Shown here piece by piece: positions 22,084 to 34,243 of a stretch of DNA of 64,000 bases (positions are counted from its first letter, which is position 1; the number at the start of each line of letters is the position of its first letter). The notes under the pieces were generated by a model. The model saw nothing but the letters and a program-made list of their open reading frames with translations. It did no database searches and was not told the origin of the DNA. Source of the DNA: Rusavskia elegans (Eukaryota > Ascomycota > Lecanoromycetes > Teloschistales > Teloschistaceae); assembly GCA_011316305.1 (NCBI GenBank), contig SAUG01000052.1:248001-312000 (forward strand), read 5' to 3'. The translations under genes and the position numbers were made by a program.

Positions 22084-23031
22084 ATGCCGCGAGATCTGTT
22101 CGGCCGCGACCTCAAGGATGAAGCACAACTGACCGCCAGCCCAGAGTCTCAGAACTCATGTACAACTAGTCAAGACGGGTATAAAGGGTTCAGCATTGAT
22201 CGAGGAGACGAAGGCTTTGGACTCGGTCCATCAAGGAATGCTAAAATGGATAACAAGGCTCTATCGGATCTGCACCCATACGTCCAAATTTTGTCTCTAT
22301 CTGATGTAGACAGCTGCGTCGCACTGGAAAACGCCACGTTCCCAGAGAATGAAAGATGTAGCAGAGAAAAGGTAAACGGTCAGATCTACTTGGTCATAGC
22401 TCCGCCACATTTCCACAAGATGAATACTCAAAGCTAACAAGCCGTAGTTCATCTATCGTCTAACTACCTGTCCTGAGCTTTCACTTGGATTATTTTCGAC
22501 GACAACGCCTGACGGGCCTGCTGCGGCTCTGCCCACCTATTCCCATTCACGACCACCAGACTCGGCGTCACCAACAAAGAAAAGTACTCTAGTTGCCCAG
22601 GTGATCGCTACCAAGTGTGCCTCGACAACGGTGACCGATGAATCAATGGAGTATCCTTCTCACTGGCGGAACCGGGTGTCGCTGTCTGAACGGCAGGGCC
22701 ACCAGGAACATGGTCGGACCATCGCAATCCACTCTCTCGCAGCTCTACCCGAATTCAAGGGACGGGGTCTGGGAAAGATCGTCATGAGATCTTATATGCA
22801 GCGCATGGAGTCGTCGGGCATTGCTGACCGAATCGTTCTGCTTGCGCATGACCATTTGATCGGTAAGTCCTAAAATTTTGATACTTCCTATTGAGGTCCC
22901 AGGGATGAACGTTTTTAGATTATTACGCGGCGTTGGGCTTCAGGAACACTGGAAAGAGCGAAGTCCAATTTGGGGGCGGCGAGTGGGTGAATATGTCGTA
23001 CACAATCACGGAATCACTACCAGGATCTTGA
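22084..23031 (+). CDS. GNAT acetyltransferase, arylalkylamine/polyamine type (PAA1-like)
   Basis: Exons 22084-22371, 22448-22862 and 22919-23031 (introns of 76 and 56 nt, the first with a gctaac branch) encode 271 aa. The acetyl-CoA binding motif is RTIAIHSLAALPEFKGRGLG followed by KIVMRSYMQRM. Spliced exon 3 supplies DYYAALGFRNTGKSEVQFGG and a WVNMSY ending, which match serotonin/polyamine N-acetyltransferase relatives. The N-terminal ~70 residues are polar and not conserved. VALENATFPENERCSREK before intron 1 is the family's substrate-side segment. It likely acetylates amines in the cytosol; the exact substrate is unknown. Confidence 0.88.
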
Positions 23032-24845
23032 TCTTACGACGATGGCTCCAAGACGTTGGTATGTTCAGCTCTCGAGTTTCCCGCCTGAGGCGTAGCAGTA
23101 AAGGCATGTTCAGTAGTGGAATGCGCGTGTTGTACGGACTAAGCAGAACTTGTTGAAGGGTAGCCGCAAGACCAAGCAGTGGAGCGCATAGAGCGGGTGC
23201 CTTGCAGCGTTGTATGACCCAGCTCTCTGGATGAGCACGTTGCAAGGCACGTTGGCAATTTCCCAATTGCATGACGGGCGCCAATCAGTGGGAGATGTCG
23301 CTCAGGAAAGGGCCGAAGCTGCAGCTTTACTGCAGTACAAGTGTACAGCAAGCAGGTCTAGCCTTGACCCGCGAGGACGGACAGTCAGCATGCACAGGAT
23401 AAAGTTTTCTCCACACGGCACGCGGGCGAGGGCGAAGAAAATGTCCGGCAATGCAATTGTACTACTATCGTGATGAAAACCAGTTGATAGAGTGGTACAA
23501 CATGTGCAGTAATCTGTATACGCCGTTCAATAGTGGTGACGATCACCCCCTACCAAGGTACCTAAGGTAATCCTCCTATTATCCTCTACGACGATGTACA
23601 CCATGGCGGCTTCTTGGCTTTGCGGATATTATGATGTCTGAAGATGGTTATGCTCTTCATCACCAGGTTGGAAAGACGGTTGCTGTCCAATTCGGATGGC
23701 TGCTGTCTGCCTCGCGACATCAACAGCAACGATGAGAGCTATTAATAGCTGGACGACTGCTTCAACGGGGGGTGGTGGCTTTTGCTCTTTGACAAAGATT
23801 ATTGAACCCATAACACGGGCGCTTGAAATGTGCACCGACCATTGGCTACCAGACCATGCACTCGCTGCATGAGGGCTGCAAAGGACTCTGCATTTCCCAT
23901 GAGGGTGCTGATGCATCAATATCGTGGCTGGCATGGGAATATCACAAGGACGGCAGGGGAAAGGGAGAATAGGAGATCTTCACACCACATGGGACGGAAC
24001 CTTCCGAAGCAGCCATCGAGGCTTCGAGCCCTTCCAGCATGCCTCGACCCTTTTTCGACCCCAGTGGACTCCTCCAAGCAGCATTATTGGTGGGCTTCGG
24101 GCTCATCTGGCATCCACCCCCGACTTTTGGCATTGGCTTGCTCTGCTCGTGTCGGTAGGAGCCACCAAAAGCCTCATCGTCATTCTCGGGGTACGTGCTA
24201 AAGGAAGAAATCCCTTCCACTCCTGAGAGTCCTGACTACTTCACCATCCTAGGGACAGACGAACATACCCGATGAAAGCAGATGAGAGTCAAGAATAGAC
24301 GGCGTGGAAAGGCTCATCTGTACCTTGCTTGGGCAGAAAGGGCCCGTTGTTCAAGCCTTCGCCCTAGTCATGGTAGCTTCATGCAAACACAACGACCAGA
24401 ACAACCGCTGGAGATATCAATCCAGCACAGGAACCTTCTCTCGGACCCCAACTTCCCTGCTGGCTTGTCGTTCCGACCTCAACTTTCAATTAGCTTTGGA
24501 CGCTGTTAACGCTCCCGCATTGATCAGCCTTCCTTCCGCGTTCAACGTCTCCCTCGCAGACCTTGATGCAAACATCGTCTCCACCCACTCACCCTCCACC
24601 TGTCCTACGTCGTATCCGGCTCAGCAAAGAGTATGCTGCTACAGGTCAGCAATTGGTACGCGCAGATCGACCCTATCGAGTCACACATCTCATATAGCCC
24701 CCAATTCACAATCCTACCCTGCAGCCTAACGCCCCGGATCACCACCTCCCCATACCGTCAACCTCGCATAAGCCCAGGGTAATAGCATTTATAGACGCTG
24801 TTCGCTGCCTGGAAAGGGACCGTGAAGAGGAGTATCCCTTCTGAT
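23032..24845. other. 1.8-kb upstream region of the Zn2Cys6 gene
   Basis: No supported gene. Several 90-140-codon frames overlap on both strands without motifs. The last ~600 bp are C-rich with many short upstream ATGs, as often seen in long leaders of fungal regulators. A palindromic aaggtacctaagg-type sequence occurs near 23560. Confidence 0.5.
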
Positions 24846-27800
24846 ATGTCTACCCAAGTCGAGACTAGAGAAGCCATGTCGCAACCCTTGCAGGCCATGG
24901 CCAAAAATTCAAGCATTCCAGAAGGAAACACTTCCAGGGAGAGCCACGAAGACCAATCTCAGGCAAAAGATGTACAAGCCAAACCAAAGGAAAGCCCGGA
25001 AGAGAAGTCTTCCAAACAAGCCCTTTCCGCAAAGGCCCGGAAAAGGACCAAGACCGGCTGCCTCAGTAAGTTGCCTTGATATTGTATGTGGTACTCATGC
25101 TTACGGTCCCCTCAGCGTGTCGTCGACGGCGAATCAAGTGCGGAGAAGAACGGCCAACGTGCAACAACTGTGTGAAGTCTAAGCGGAACTGCGAAGGCTA
25201 TACACCGCGTGTAATCTTCAAAGATCCCCTGGGAGCTCGGCCCACTGGAGGTACAGTCAGAGATACTGGCAGCCTGTTCCAACCAATCACCAGCTACATT
25301 GGACCAGAAGCCAACCATAAACCGCTACAGCCAAGCAATGGTCGAATACCATTGCCTGTTATTGCGCCTCATCCTGGACAGCAGGAACACCAAATGTGGA
25401 CAGGCATGAAATCGTTTGGTATCATGCCAGCATATTCTGATCGCCCGTACGACACCTCAGTATATACACCCAGCGACCTGCCCCCACATGTCCTGCAGAA
25501 GATCGCTCGTCGCAACTGCTCCCTGGACACAAGCCCTGTGACTCCTGAGCTTGATACATTCGCTGTGCATCACCCAGGCTTCCCTCCCCAACATCATCCA
25601 GGACATCACGCAGACGGCGACAGCGGAATCGATGTCCGTTATCCCGAATTCCGTTCTGAATGGTCTCATAGTTCCACTTCATCGACGACCATGCCATCTA
25701 CCTTCGTTCAGGCTCACCCAAATCATGAACTACCCATGAGCGAGGCTCAACATCGAGACCATGCATACGCGCTTTCCGAGGTCCCTTTTCAGCATCCCGC
25801 GATTGCTTCCCAACAGGCTACCTGGCAGATACCGAAACAAGAGCATGAACCTGATCAGTATTGGCCATCTCAGCTTCCGAACGTGGCCCAAAGTTGCTAC
25901 GACCGAAATCAAGCCATGTCGACCATGAAGTACTCCCCATCGTGCGATCAAGCAGCACTTCAGGGGTATGGACATCTCAATGGTATGGACCTCCTCAGTG
26001 CACTAAGCTGTCGCTATGCGGTTGAACTCGAATGATGCTCATATCACTCATTCAGGAGATGCTGCAACGCCACGTGTAACCTCTCAACATAGCGATACAA
26101 TGCCTCCAACCAAAAAAACCAACAGGTACGACCCAACTGTTCCGGCGCTTTACGATCCTTCGCTGGACGATGCGGAGGATGGTTATTTCGATGTAGAGTC
26201 AGATGAAGAACAAGGAGACCAGGACCACAGCATGTCAGAAGCGACGAAATCCAATCTTGGCTTGATGCTGGCAGTTTCTGCAAACCAGACCAACCCAGGG
26301 ATCCGCTCTTTCACCAGCTTCTTGAACGAGCCCAATATCCTATCCTCCTATCGACCTCCTTATTCAGCCTCGCCCTTGATGGATCCTCAGATTGCGCGGA
26401 TCTTCTGCCATTTCGTGACGGCTACCGCACCTACATTATCCCTTCATAATCGACACCCTGTAAATCCATCCGCCATGTTTACGGGAACTCCTGTGCCTGC
26501 ATTTCAACGCTCTCTTTTCACTTATACCTTACCTATGATGGCACTCTCGAATCAAGCACTGTTGCATGCACAGCTCGCACTAGCTAGCCTGCATATAGCG
26601 AAATTACAGCAAACTTCGGCCACTCCATCGTTAAAGCACTATCATTATGCTCTTCGACGTGTCGCCAAAGCAGTCGGGCATCCCACTAAACGTCGCGAGA
26701 TAGCTACCCTTGCCGCCACCCTTTTGCTTGGGTTCTTTGAAGTTACAACAGCAGAGCACAACAAGTGGAACAGTCATCTTGCTGGAGCAAAGGAACTCAT
26801 ACTCGAAATAGATTTCTTGGGAATGACGAAACGAATCAACGCCTATAAAGCAGAGACGAACACGAACAAAAAGGGCGGCCCGTATGATTACGGACAGGAC
26901 CCGCATTACAGCACTCGGAGGCGAATGTCTTTCGACATCTTGCGGACCGACAAAGAACTCGACGCGAACCTCGTAAGCACTCTAATGGGTTACAGAACGC
27001 CTTACGACGAGTACGCACAAGTTGTTGATGCAAACGAACCACCATCCTATTGCCACATTCCCTTGACTCCGAAAGACGTCGAGAATTTCGAAATACAATG
27101 TGATCTTTTCTGGTGGTACGCTAAACAAGACATGTACCAAAGCTTGATCAGCGGCAACCGTCTCCTGTAAGCAAAACCCGCTACTGAACAATTTGAAGAC
27201 TAACGATAGCCAGCCTATCATACGATAGATGGAGCCACTGCCCGCCTCGGGCTCCCGTTGGTCGACTCGATGCAGTATATGGTAGTGTGGATCACCTCGT
27301 CCTGCTTTTTGCTCGTTTGACCGAGTTCTCTGCGCGAGATCTTGCAAGAAAAATCAAAGCTCAAGCAAAAGCGGAAGAGGATAGAAATAGGTCGGTTGCT
27401 CAGGAACCGCCATCATGGAGCCGCGGTCAATTTCCTCAGCCGGTTGTGAACAGTCGACCGCCAGCTCACGGGGCACCGCCCATGTACGGCATGATGCCGG
27501 CACCGGGTCGCATACATCTCCCTTCGGCCTTCAATCAAAGCCGTCATGATTATCTCAACGAAGCCAACAAGATCATCGTCGAAGACGCAGAGCTCGAGGC
27601 GGCAACACTCGCCGCCGAACGGGAGTGGTTCGACATCTGGTCGGCACTCGACACGCTCGAACAGGCCTTTGGTTTCGATTACCAACCTCTATCGCCCGAT
27701 CACATGACGCCCCTCTCAACGCCGTTTGGCCCCGCGCTCTATTACCGCACATACTCCATAGCTTGTATGTGGTCTCTGTTCTACACCGCCCGTATATTCG

Positions 27801-28333
27801 CCACCCGCGTCGCACCAGGCATGCCCCCAGCTGCCATGGCCGCCGCAGGAGTCGCGGCTCCGCGCACCGCTCAATGGGCCAACACCATCGGCCGCATCTG
27901 CGCCGGCCTGCAACCTGTCTCGGACACTGCGCCCCTCCACCCTTCGCACGGGGCTGCCCTCATGGACAGCTGTATGGGCCTATTCCACGCCGGTATACAA
28001 TTCCGCGACGCTGCCCAGCGCGGCTGGACAATCACCAAACTGCGCAATATTGCACGTTTGACAGGATGGCAGACCTCGGCGCTCATTGCTTCTGGGTGTG
28101 AGAGGGCTTGGATGGCGGCTGCGGCTATGGGCAGGGGGCCCCTTTATACCCGGACTATGAATGCAACCGCGAAGGACGACCGTGTAAGTGGGAGGAGTAG
28201 GGATGCCAACCTGGGCCCGCCGAAGGACAACAATGATCGGAGGTTTATCACCGTCAACCCAGGGACGAGGGTATATTGGGCGTTGGGTATTTTGGGTGTC
28301 GAGGAAGATATGAAGCAGCTGAAACTCGACTAG
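24846..28333 (+). CDS. Zn2Cys6 transcription factor with fungal-specific regulatory domain
   Basis: Exons 24846-25065, 25116-25982, 26056-27166 and 27214-28333 encode 1105 aa. The binuclear zinc cluster (Cys72, 75, 82, 89, 92, 99; C-X2-C-X6-C-X6-C-X2-C-X6-C) is formed only when intron 1 (50 nt) is removed. It is followed by KSKRNCEGYTPRV. Residues ~110-400 are low-complexity. The rest carries the helical fungal transcription-factor region, e.g. HAQLALASLHIAKLQ, FFEVTTAEHNKWNSHL, DLFWWYAKQDMYQSLISGNR and the exon-4 LSYDRWSHCPPRAP. The intron 2 donor (25983) was chosen by frame and a gtatgg match; 25998 is an alternative. The regulated pathway is unknown; neighbours give no hint. Confidence 0.92.
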
Positions 28334-28763
28334 TTGACCCACGGTGGTGATAGAGACACAACATTTGAGGAACATACTATAGGGATGGATTATGTGTGCA
28401 ACGATTGTACGATGATGAAAGGGAATACTGGAAATAATGTAATGGTATCAAATGGCTTGGCTGACCTGGGAGTACGGGAACGTCCATGGGGCGATCATGG
28501 GATCAAGGGAATGTGATTTTGGATAACATGTACAACAGACATGACTGACGATAGGGGGCTGGGATACATAGGCCACTGTAATATAAGTATCGTACCGGAT
28601 TTAGTCAATAGTTGTCCTGATATATGAATCTTACACCCGTTATTATGAGCTTGGAAGGCAATGAGACAACTTACATCTGTGCGTATAGTTAACAACAAAC
28701 GACCCCAATTTTGACGTCGGATGCACGAAATGTCCTTCACACTGCCAAACAAATTGCATTTTC
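28334..28763. other. Convergent 3' region, regulator gene / PUP2
   Basis: 430 bp of A+T-leaning 3' flanks. No ORF or repeat is supported. Confidence 0.5.
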
Positions 28764-29726
28764 TTAATTCGTGGGTAACCTTCCCACCACCTCCGCCATC
28801 TCCCCGTCACTATAGATCCTAAACCCCTTCTCCTTCGTCACGCTCGCCAACTGCACATTCTTCGCGTCCAATTTCTCTTCCATGACCTGTTTTAGCGTTT
28901 TCAGGACCAGCGTTTCGGCTTCTTGGAGGGTGAGTGATTTGTGGAATTCGTTTTGCAGCTCGGCTTGGGCGCCTTCGGAGCCGGATCCGATGGCTTTGGC
29001 GTCGTAGCGGTAGAATGTGCCCGAGGGTTCGGCGTGGTACCTATCAGTAGGTCCAGTATCAGAGTCATGTTCTCAATCTTAGCAGAAGGATAACGAAGAA
29101 AGGGTAACATGCAATTGGGGCCCATCCTCATCAATCCCCGCCACCAACAAAGCTACCCCGAACGGCCTACTCATGATACTCTCCTCCCCTTCGGCGCCCT
29201 CCCCAAACCTAATGGCCAGATCGCAGATACTCTGCGTACAGCTTTCTACCCTCAGCGGCTCATTGTAATGGAAAGCATGGTTTTGCGATTCGACGCGGGC
29301 ATGCTCGACCATGGAGCGGGCGTCGGCTTGCAGGCCCGACATGGCACACCCGATATGTCTGTCGATTTCGACGATTTTTTCGACCGAGGATGTTTCGAGG
29401 AGGGTGGAGGTGACGCGTTTTTCGACGCCGAGGATTACACCGGAGCCAGTGGCGACCTTGGGGGATATGTGAGTTGGGGGATCAAAGTGGTGGGAAGGGG
29501 CTTACGCCTATGGCTGTTGAGCCGAGTTTGATGGCTTCGAGAGAATATTCGACTTGGAAGAGGCGGCCTTCGGGGGAGAATGTGCTGGGTCGTGTTAGAG
29601 GCTGAGGAGATGTAGCTTGTGGAAGCTTAGAACATACTTGATGCCACGATCTGGGGTGTGTTAGTAGATGTTTGTGATTAGGTAAAGCTGTGAGAGCTTA
29701 CCATATTCCGATCGTGCTATAAACAT
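28764..29726 (-). CDS. PUP2: 20S proteasome subunit alpha-5
   Basis: Exons 29726-29702, 29650-29638, 29584-29506, 29456-29113 and 29040-28764 encode 245 aa, the normal alpha-5 size. The subunit is structural and non-catalytic, in the outer ring of the 20S core. The N-terminus reads [20 protein letters not shown], then [19 protein letters not shown] (proteasome alpha signature). [16 protein letters not shown] and [14 protein letters not shown] loops follow. Exon 2 is only 13 nt. Intron 4 (29041-29112) appears to use a GC donor (TT|gcatgt). Only this choice gives the conserved [20 protein letters not shown], because the nearby GT donor breaks the frame. It is divergent from the GCP2 gene with 386 bp between starts. 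Confidence 0.96.
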
Positions 29727-30112
29727 CTTGAGAAGCTTAAATGTGAGGAACTCAGGGTGAGCGAGGACAGGAATCCGAGCGAGATAATCGTCACGGACTC
29801 CGGCTTTGCTGAGGCGTTGGTAAGTTCAGGTCAGGGTCAGTGCCATGCGTGACAGAGCGAGTGTACGTACTTTCATGAGCAACGGGGCAACCTGAGGCAA
29901 GCATGAGCTCCTGGTCTGTGCTTAGCATTACTGCTGCTAGTGCCCAAATAGGAAAGGCTGCCGCTAGATCATCCACTCCCGCAAACACGTCAAATCGGTG
30001 CCCCAGTCGCGTTTCTCCGGCACAAGACAATCGCTTTCTTCAGCTCGTCCTTTTGCAGTGTCCCGAAGAACAAGGTCTCGAACCGGTTGTCCTACCTCTA
30101 TGGACTGCAATA
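29727..30112. promoter_or_regulatory. Shared divergent promoter, PUP2 / GCP2
   Basis: 386 bp between start codons of two divergent genes. No proteasome-associated control element (GGTGGCAAA) was seen by eye. Confidence 0.55.
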
Positions 30113-33100
30113 ATGTCATCGTCTGTGAATCCTCGAGGTACCGCATACACCGATCGTCGAAACGGGACTGCCGGCGCAAAGCCCCGCCTACCCTCCTCTC
30201 GAGCAACAGCGAGGGAGAGACCCAGCTCCTCGGGAGACATAGTACCAGATGACTCGGCTAGTAACGCCCCACAGCGGCCGAACCCTTCATACAGAGCGAA
30301 CGGGTACTCGAGAAACACAACGGAAAGGCAGACCAGCAGGGTACAGTCTCAGCTTACGACAAGGGAAAGCCTGCATGTTCGAACGAAGACTCCGGTGAAA
30401 AAGTACGCCGTCAATGGAGACGATTTCGATACTCGGCGGCCTCGGTCGGAAGAATACGGTCGATTAAGCAGCCCAGTCCCCGCGACAATTCCAATATCAA
30501 AGACTGAGAAGACTAACCTCCGTAAGTGAGGTTAAAGCTCACCCAAGATCCTGAGTATTGAATACTGATATAGCACCGTATTGGTAGCACCGTGGAAACC
30601 TCAAGCTTCTTTGATACCACATACGACGGCACCATTAGCTTCTCGAATATGCCTTCCACCACTGGCCTCTCTCCTACCTGAGCCCTTACAGCCTCCTTCT
30701 CTCAAACAGCTTACACCACATGACCAGGAAGCTGCGATACTTGACGACCTCTTGTACGTTCTCATGGGATTCGAAGGTCAATACATCCGCTACGACGAAT
30801 CCTATAACCCCTCTGTCGAAAAGGAACGTTTGGACGGGCCGAGCTTTTCCATATTACCTGGGCTAGACCCAAGCTTGCGAGATCTTACAAACTCGGTTTT
30901 GAAGATGGCAACATACTACAGCGCGATTGAGGCTTTTGTAGAGGTACAAAGCAGGGAAGAATTCGGCGCCATCAACCATGCTTTGTGCGCCTCGATCCGG
31001 AAGCTGCTCAAGGATTACCTGATCCTGATTGCCCAATTGGAAAATCAACTCATCACAAATGATTCCTTTTCACTGCATGTTCTGCATCTGCATACGCTCC
31101 CCACGAACCACATGATGTTTCAGGTCTACACATTGGCGCAGGAGATCGTGAAGAAAAATGCTCCACGGGAAGACGACCCGGATGAATCCGTTGACGGCTT
31201 TAACGTAGATGATATAATCTTGCAATTGAAGCAGGATGGAGAACTGGTCCCTGGAGGCATGTCTAAGACGATTTGTAAAGGCGGTAATGTGTTACGACTG
31301 TTGACGGACCGGCTGGCTTATATGTGTGGGGACCCGGCTGCAAAAACCTTACTACAGACACTCCTACGAGATGCTAGCCGACCGTACATGACGATGTTGA
31401 ATGAATGGTTGCATCATGGTGGAATCAAGGACCCGCACGCCGAATTTCTGATCAAGGAGCAGAAGAGCATCAGGCGCGAGAAATTGGAGGAAGATTATAC
31501 AGACGAATACTGGGAGAAAAGATACACCATTCGAGACCCCGACGTTCCGCCACAGCTCGAAGCTGTCAAAGAAAAGGTCCTGCTTGCCGGGAAATACCTC
31601 AACGTCGTCCGAGAGTGCGGCGGCGTCGATATCAGCACCGAAGTTCACGACGTCCCCAAATCCTTCGACGATCCTCGCTTCCTTGAGAATATCAACAATG
31701 CATACTCTCACGCCAATTCTTCCCTTCTCAGCCTTCTCCTCACCACGCACGCTCTCCCCGCCCGTCTTCAATCCATGAAACACTACTTCTTTCTCGACCA
31801 TTCCGACTTCTTCACCTACTTCCTCGACCTCAGTGCCTCGGAGCTGAAAAAACCCTTTCGCATCGTCAACGTCTCAAAACTCCAATCTCTCCTCGACCTC
31901 GTTCTCCGCCAACCCGGCAGCATCGCCGCCCAAGACCCCTTCAAAGAAGACGTTAAAGTGCAAATGAACGACGTCGGGCTCACCAAATTCCTCATGGGCG
32001 TCGTCAATGTCCGCGGCATCGACCAAGACGAGTCCACCGATAATGCCGCCGAGAAATACCGCACCCCAGCCACGCACGCCTCTTCAACAGAAGAAGACAA
32101 CAACATGACTGGCTTCGAAGCCCTTGAGTTTAAGTTCTCCGTCCCTTTCCCCCTATCCCTTGTCATTAGCAGCAAAACGGTTCTCCGCTATCAAATCCTA
32201 TTCCGCTATCTTCTCTCCATGCGACATCTCGAAAACCTACTTCTCAACAGCTGGGAAGATCACCATAAAGTGCTCAGCTGGACACATAGGTCGAAGGGGG
32301 ATCGGAGACTCGAGATGTTCAAACGGAGAGCGTGGACCTTGAGGTCGAGGATGTTGGTCTTTGTGCAGCAGTTCACGTATTATTGCACCGCCGAAGTCAT
32401 TGAGCCGAACTGGCAGCGTTTGATGGCCAAGGTTAACGGGCACGATAAAAACAACGACCGAGGGCCCGGGCCGCCACCGAAAGTCAGCAGAACGGTGGAT
32501 GAGTTGATGGAGGATCATGTCGATTTTCTGGATACGTGCTTGAAGGAGTGCATGTTGATGAATTCGAAGCTGCTACGAGTAAGCTTTTGCCCTCTCTTTC
32601 CCCCCTTTTCTCTCATGATACGCAATGTTACACTTCCCCTTTCGGAAATACAATTTACCCTTCCCGTCTTAACCTCCCCCGTCCCTTCCCGCTCCTTGGG
32701 CTGCCAACTAACAGACAACAAAACAAAAGCTCCACTCCAAACTCACCGGCGTCTGCACCCTCTTCGCAACCCAAACCCACCGTCAAACCCGCGACCTCTT
32801 CCCCGCCGACAGCACCCTCGTCAACACCTCCGCCGCAAACAAACACATCGCTCTCCATTATGCACATCACCACCACCACCACCACCAACATCCTCCTAAC
32901 CCTTCGACCACCACCACCAACACCACAACTAAAGGAGTCCCGCCAACATCTACGACACCCACTCTCCCAACAAACCTAACAACCCACGATCCCACAAAAC
33001 TCTCCGCAATGGAAGACTGGCTGGCGAAATACGAATACAGTTTCAACCACCACCTCCGCATCCTACTCCATGCATTGGACTACTACGCCGCGACGGAGAC

Positions 33101-33200
33101 GGTGGCATTGGGCCGGCTGTGCGCGCAGTTGAGTACGGCAGGGGAGAAAGGGGGGAGGGAGAGGATTGCGGGTGGAGGTGGAGGGGGAGCGGGTGATTGA
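30113..33200 (+). CDS. Gamma-tubulin complex component 2 (GCP2/Alp4/Spc97 family)
   Basis: Exons 30113-30521, 30588-32578 and 32730-33200 encode 956 aa. The protein is a subunit of the gamma-tubulin complex that nucleates microtubules at spindle pole bodies. Residues 1-136 are a disordered Ser/Arg-rich region. The GRIP1 module begins at DDLLYVLMGFEGQYIRYD and includes YMTMLNEWLHHGGIKDPHAEF. GRIP2 contains LSLVISSKTVLRYQILFRYL and RMLVFVQQFTYYCTAEVIEP. Exon 3 carries the C-terminal end (KYEYSFNHHLRILLHALDYY) and is interrupted by an unusual His7/Thr/Pro-rich insertion of about 50 residues. The intron 1 acceptor at 30587 was chosen because it avoids a stop and gives NLPPWKPQASLIP. The 151-nt intron 2 is pyrimidine-rich with a ctaac branch. 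Confidence 0.94.
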
Positions 33201-34243
33201 GCGGTAGTGGTTTCTACGTATGTATGTGGATGGTTGGGGGATGATGGGTGGTGGGGAGGGAAAAGTGTAGGGGGGTTTCGGTCTGGAAAATACAGCTAGA
33301 AAATGCCATGATGCATGAGCGTGGTGTTGAGGGCGTTTGTTGTGAAACATCAAAGGGTGAGCGATTGGTTCGGGTCATGAGTGTTGGTGGGATGGATGGA
33401 TGGATGGATATATGTCGTTGAACGTATGTTGGATTTGATTGTCCGCCACCATGACTGAGTAAGACATGGTTAATAGCGCGAGAAGAACCGGACCTTGAAA
33501 TGGCAGCTGCAATATCACCTCCCCCCGCTAGTTGAGGCATTCGTTTCAGGGGTTGATATGTGCAGCGTCTTTTTCTGTTATAGACAATAGCAATATAGGT
33601 ACCAGACCAACCATGAATGAATCTGGGCAGCTGCATTGGAAGATTTAAGTAATCGATACAAAGATAACCTTTATCGAGGTATCGACTGCTGTACCCTATC
33701 ATCGCGAATGCGGCAACTCCCTAAACCAATTGTCCTAGTGGGGGAGGTGATACAAGTCTTGCCATCTGCTGTGGACTTTTTTCTTTCCATTTTAAATCTA
33801 ATCTTTTTCCCTTCTCTGTACCAAACGTTTATATAACCGATGAACATTCGACCGTTGAAGGCCATGATTCGTATATTTTTACGGTTCTCCCTTCACCGTT
33901 ATGCTACCCGCTTGTCGTTACACATCGTCGAGCCCCAATCGGCTCCCCTCATCATTTGATAAGACATATTTTCACCGCGACGCTCATCGTTGAGATGAAG
34001 CTCGCTGCAACGCCGTACATGCAAATTGGTATATGTTGAATAGATGGGTATCTGCACCCCAAACGCCATCGCTATGCTGAGAATGCTTTCGAACACGGGA
34101 ATTATTATTTTGGAGTTTTGTAGGTCGAGTCGAGCAGAAATATTGAAAAGAAAAGATCCAGGTGTCTGAAGAGGATGTCGACGAGATGATAGTGTCGAAA
34201 AGGCGCGATCATACGGCTGATGATCCCAGACGGGACGCTGCTT
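33201..34243. other. Convergent 3' region, GCP2 / MTHFR
   Basis: About 1 kb of 3' flanks. It has a purine-rich start (33200-33280), a (GGAT)5 microsatellite at 33391-33410, and no supported gene. Confidence 0.5.
33391..33410. repeat. (GATG)n microsatellite
   Basis: Five near-perfect copies of a GGAT tetranucleotide in the GCP2 3' flank. Confidence 0.8.
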
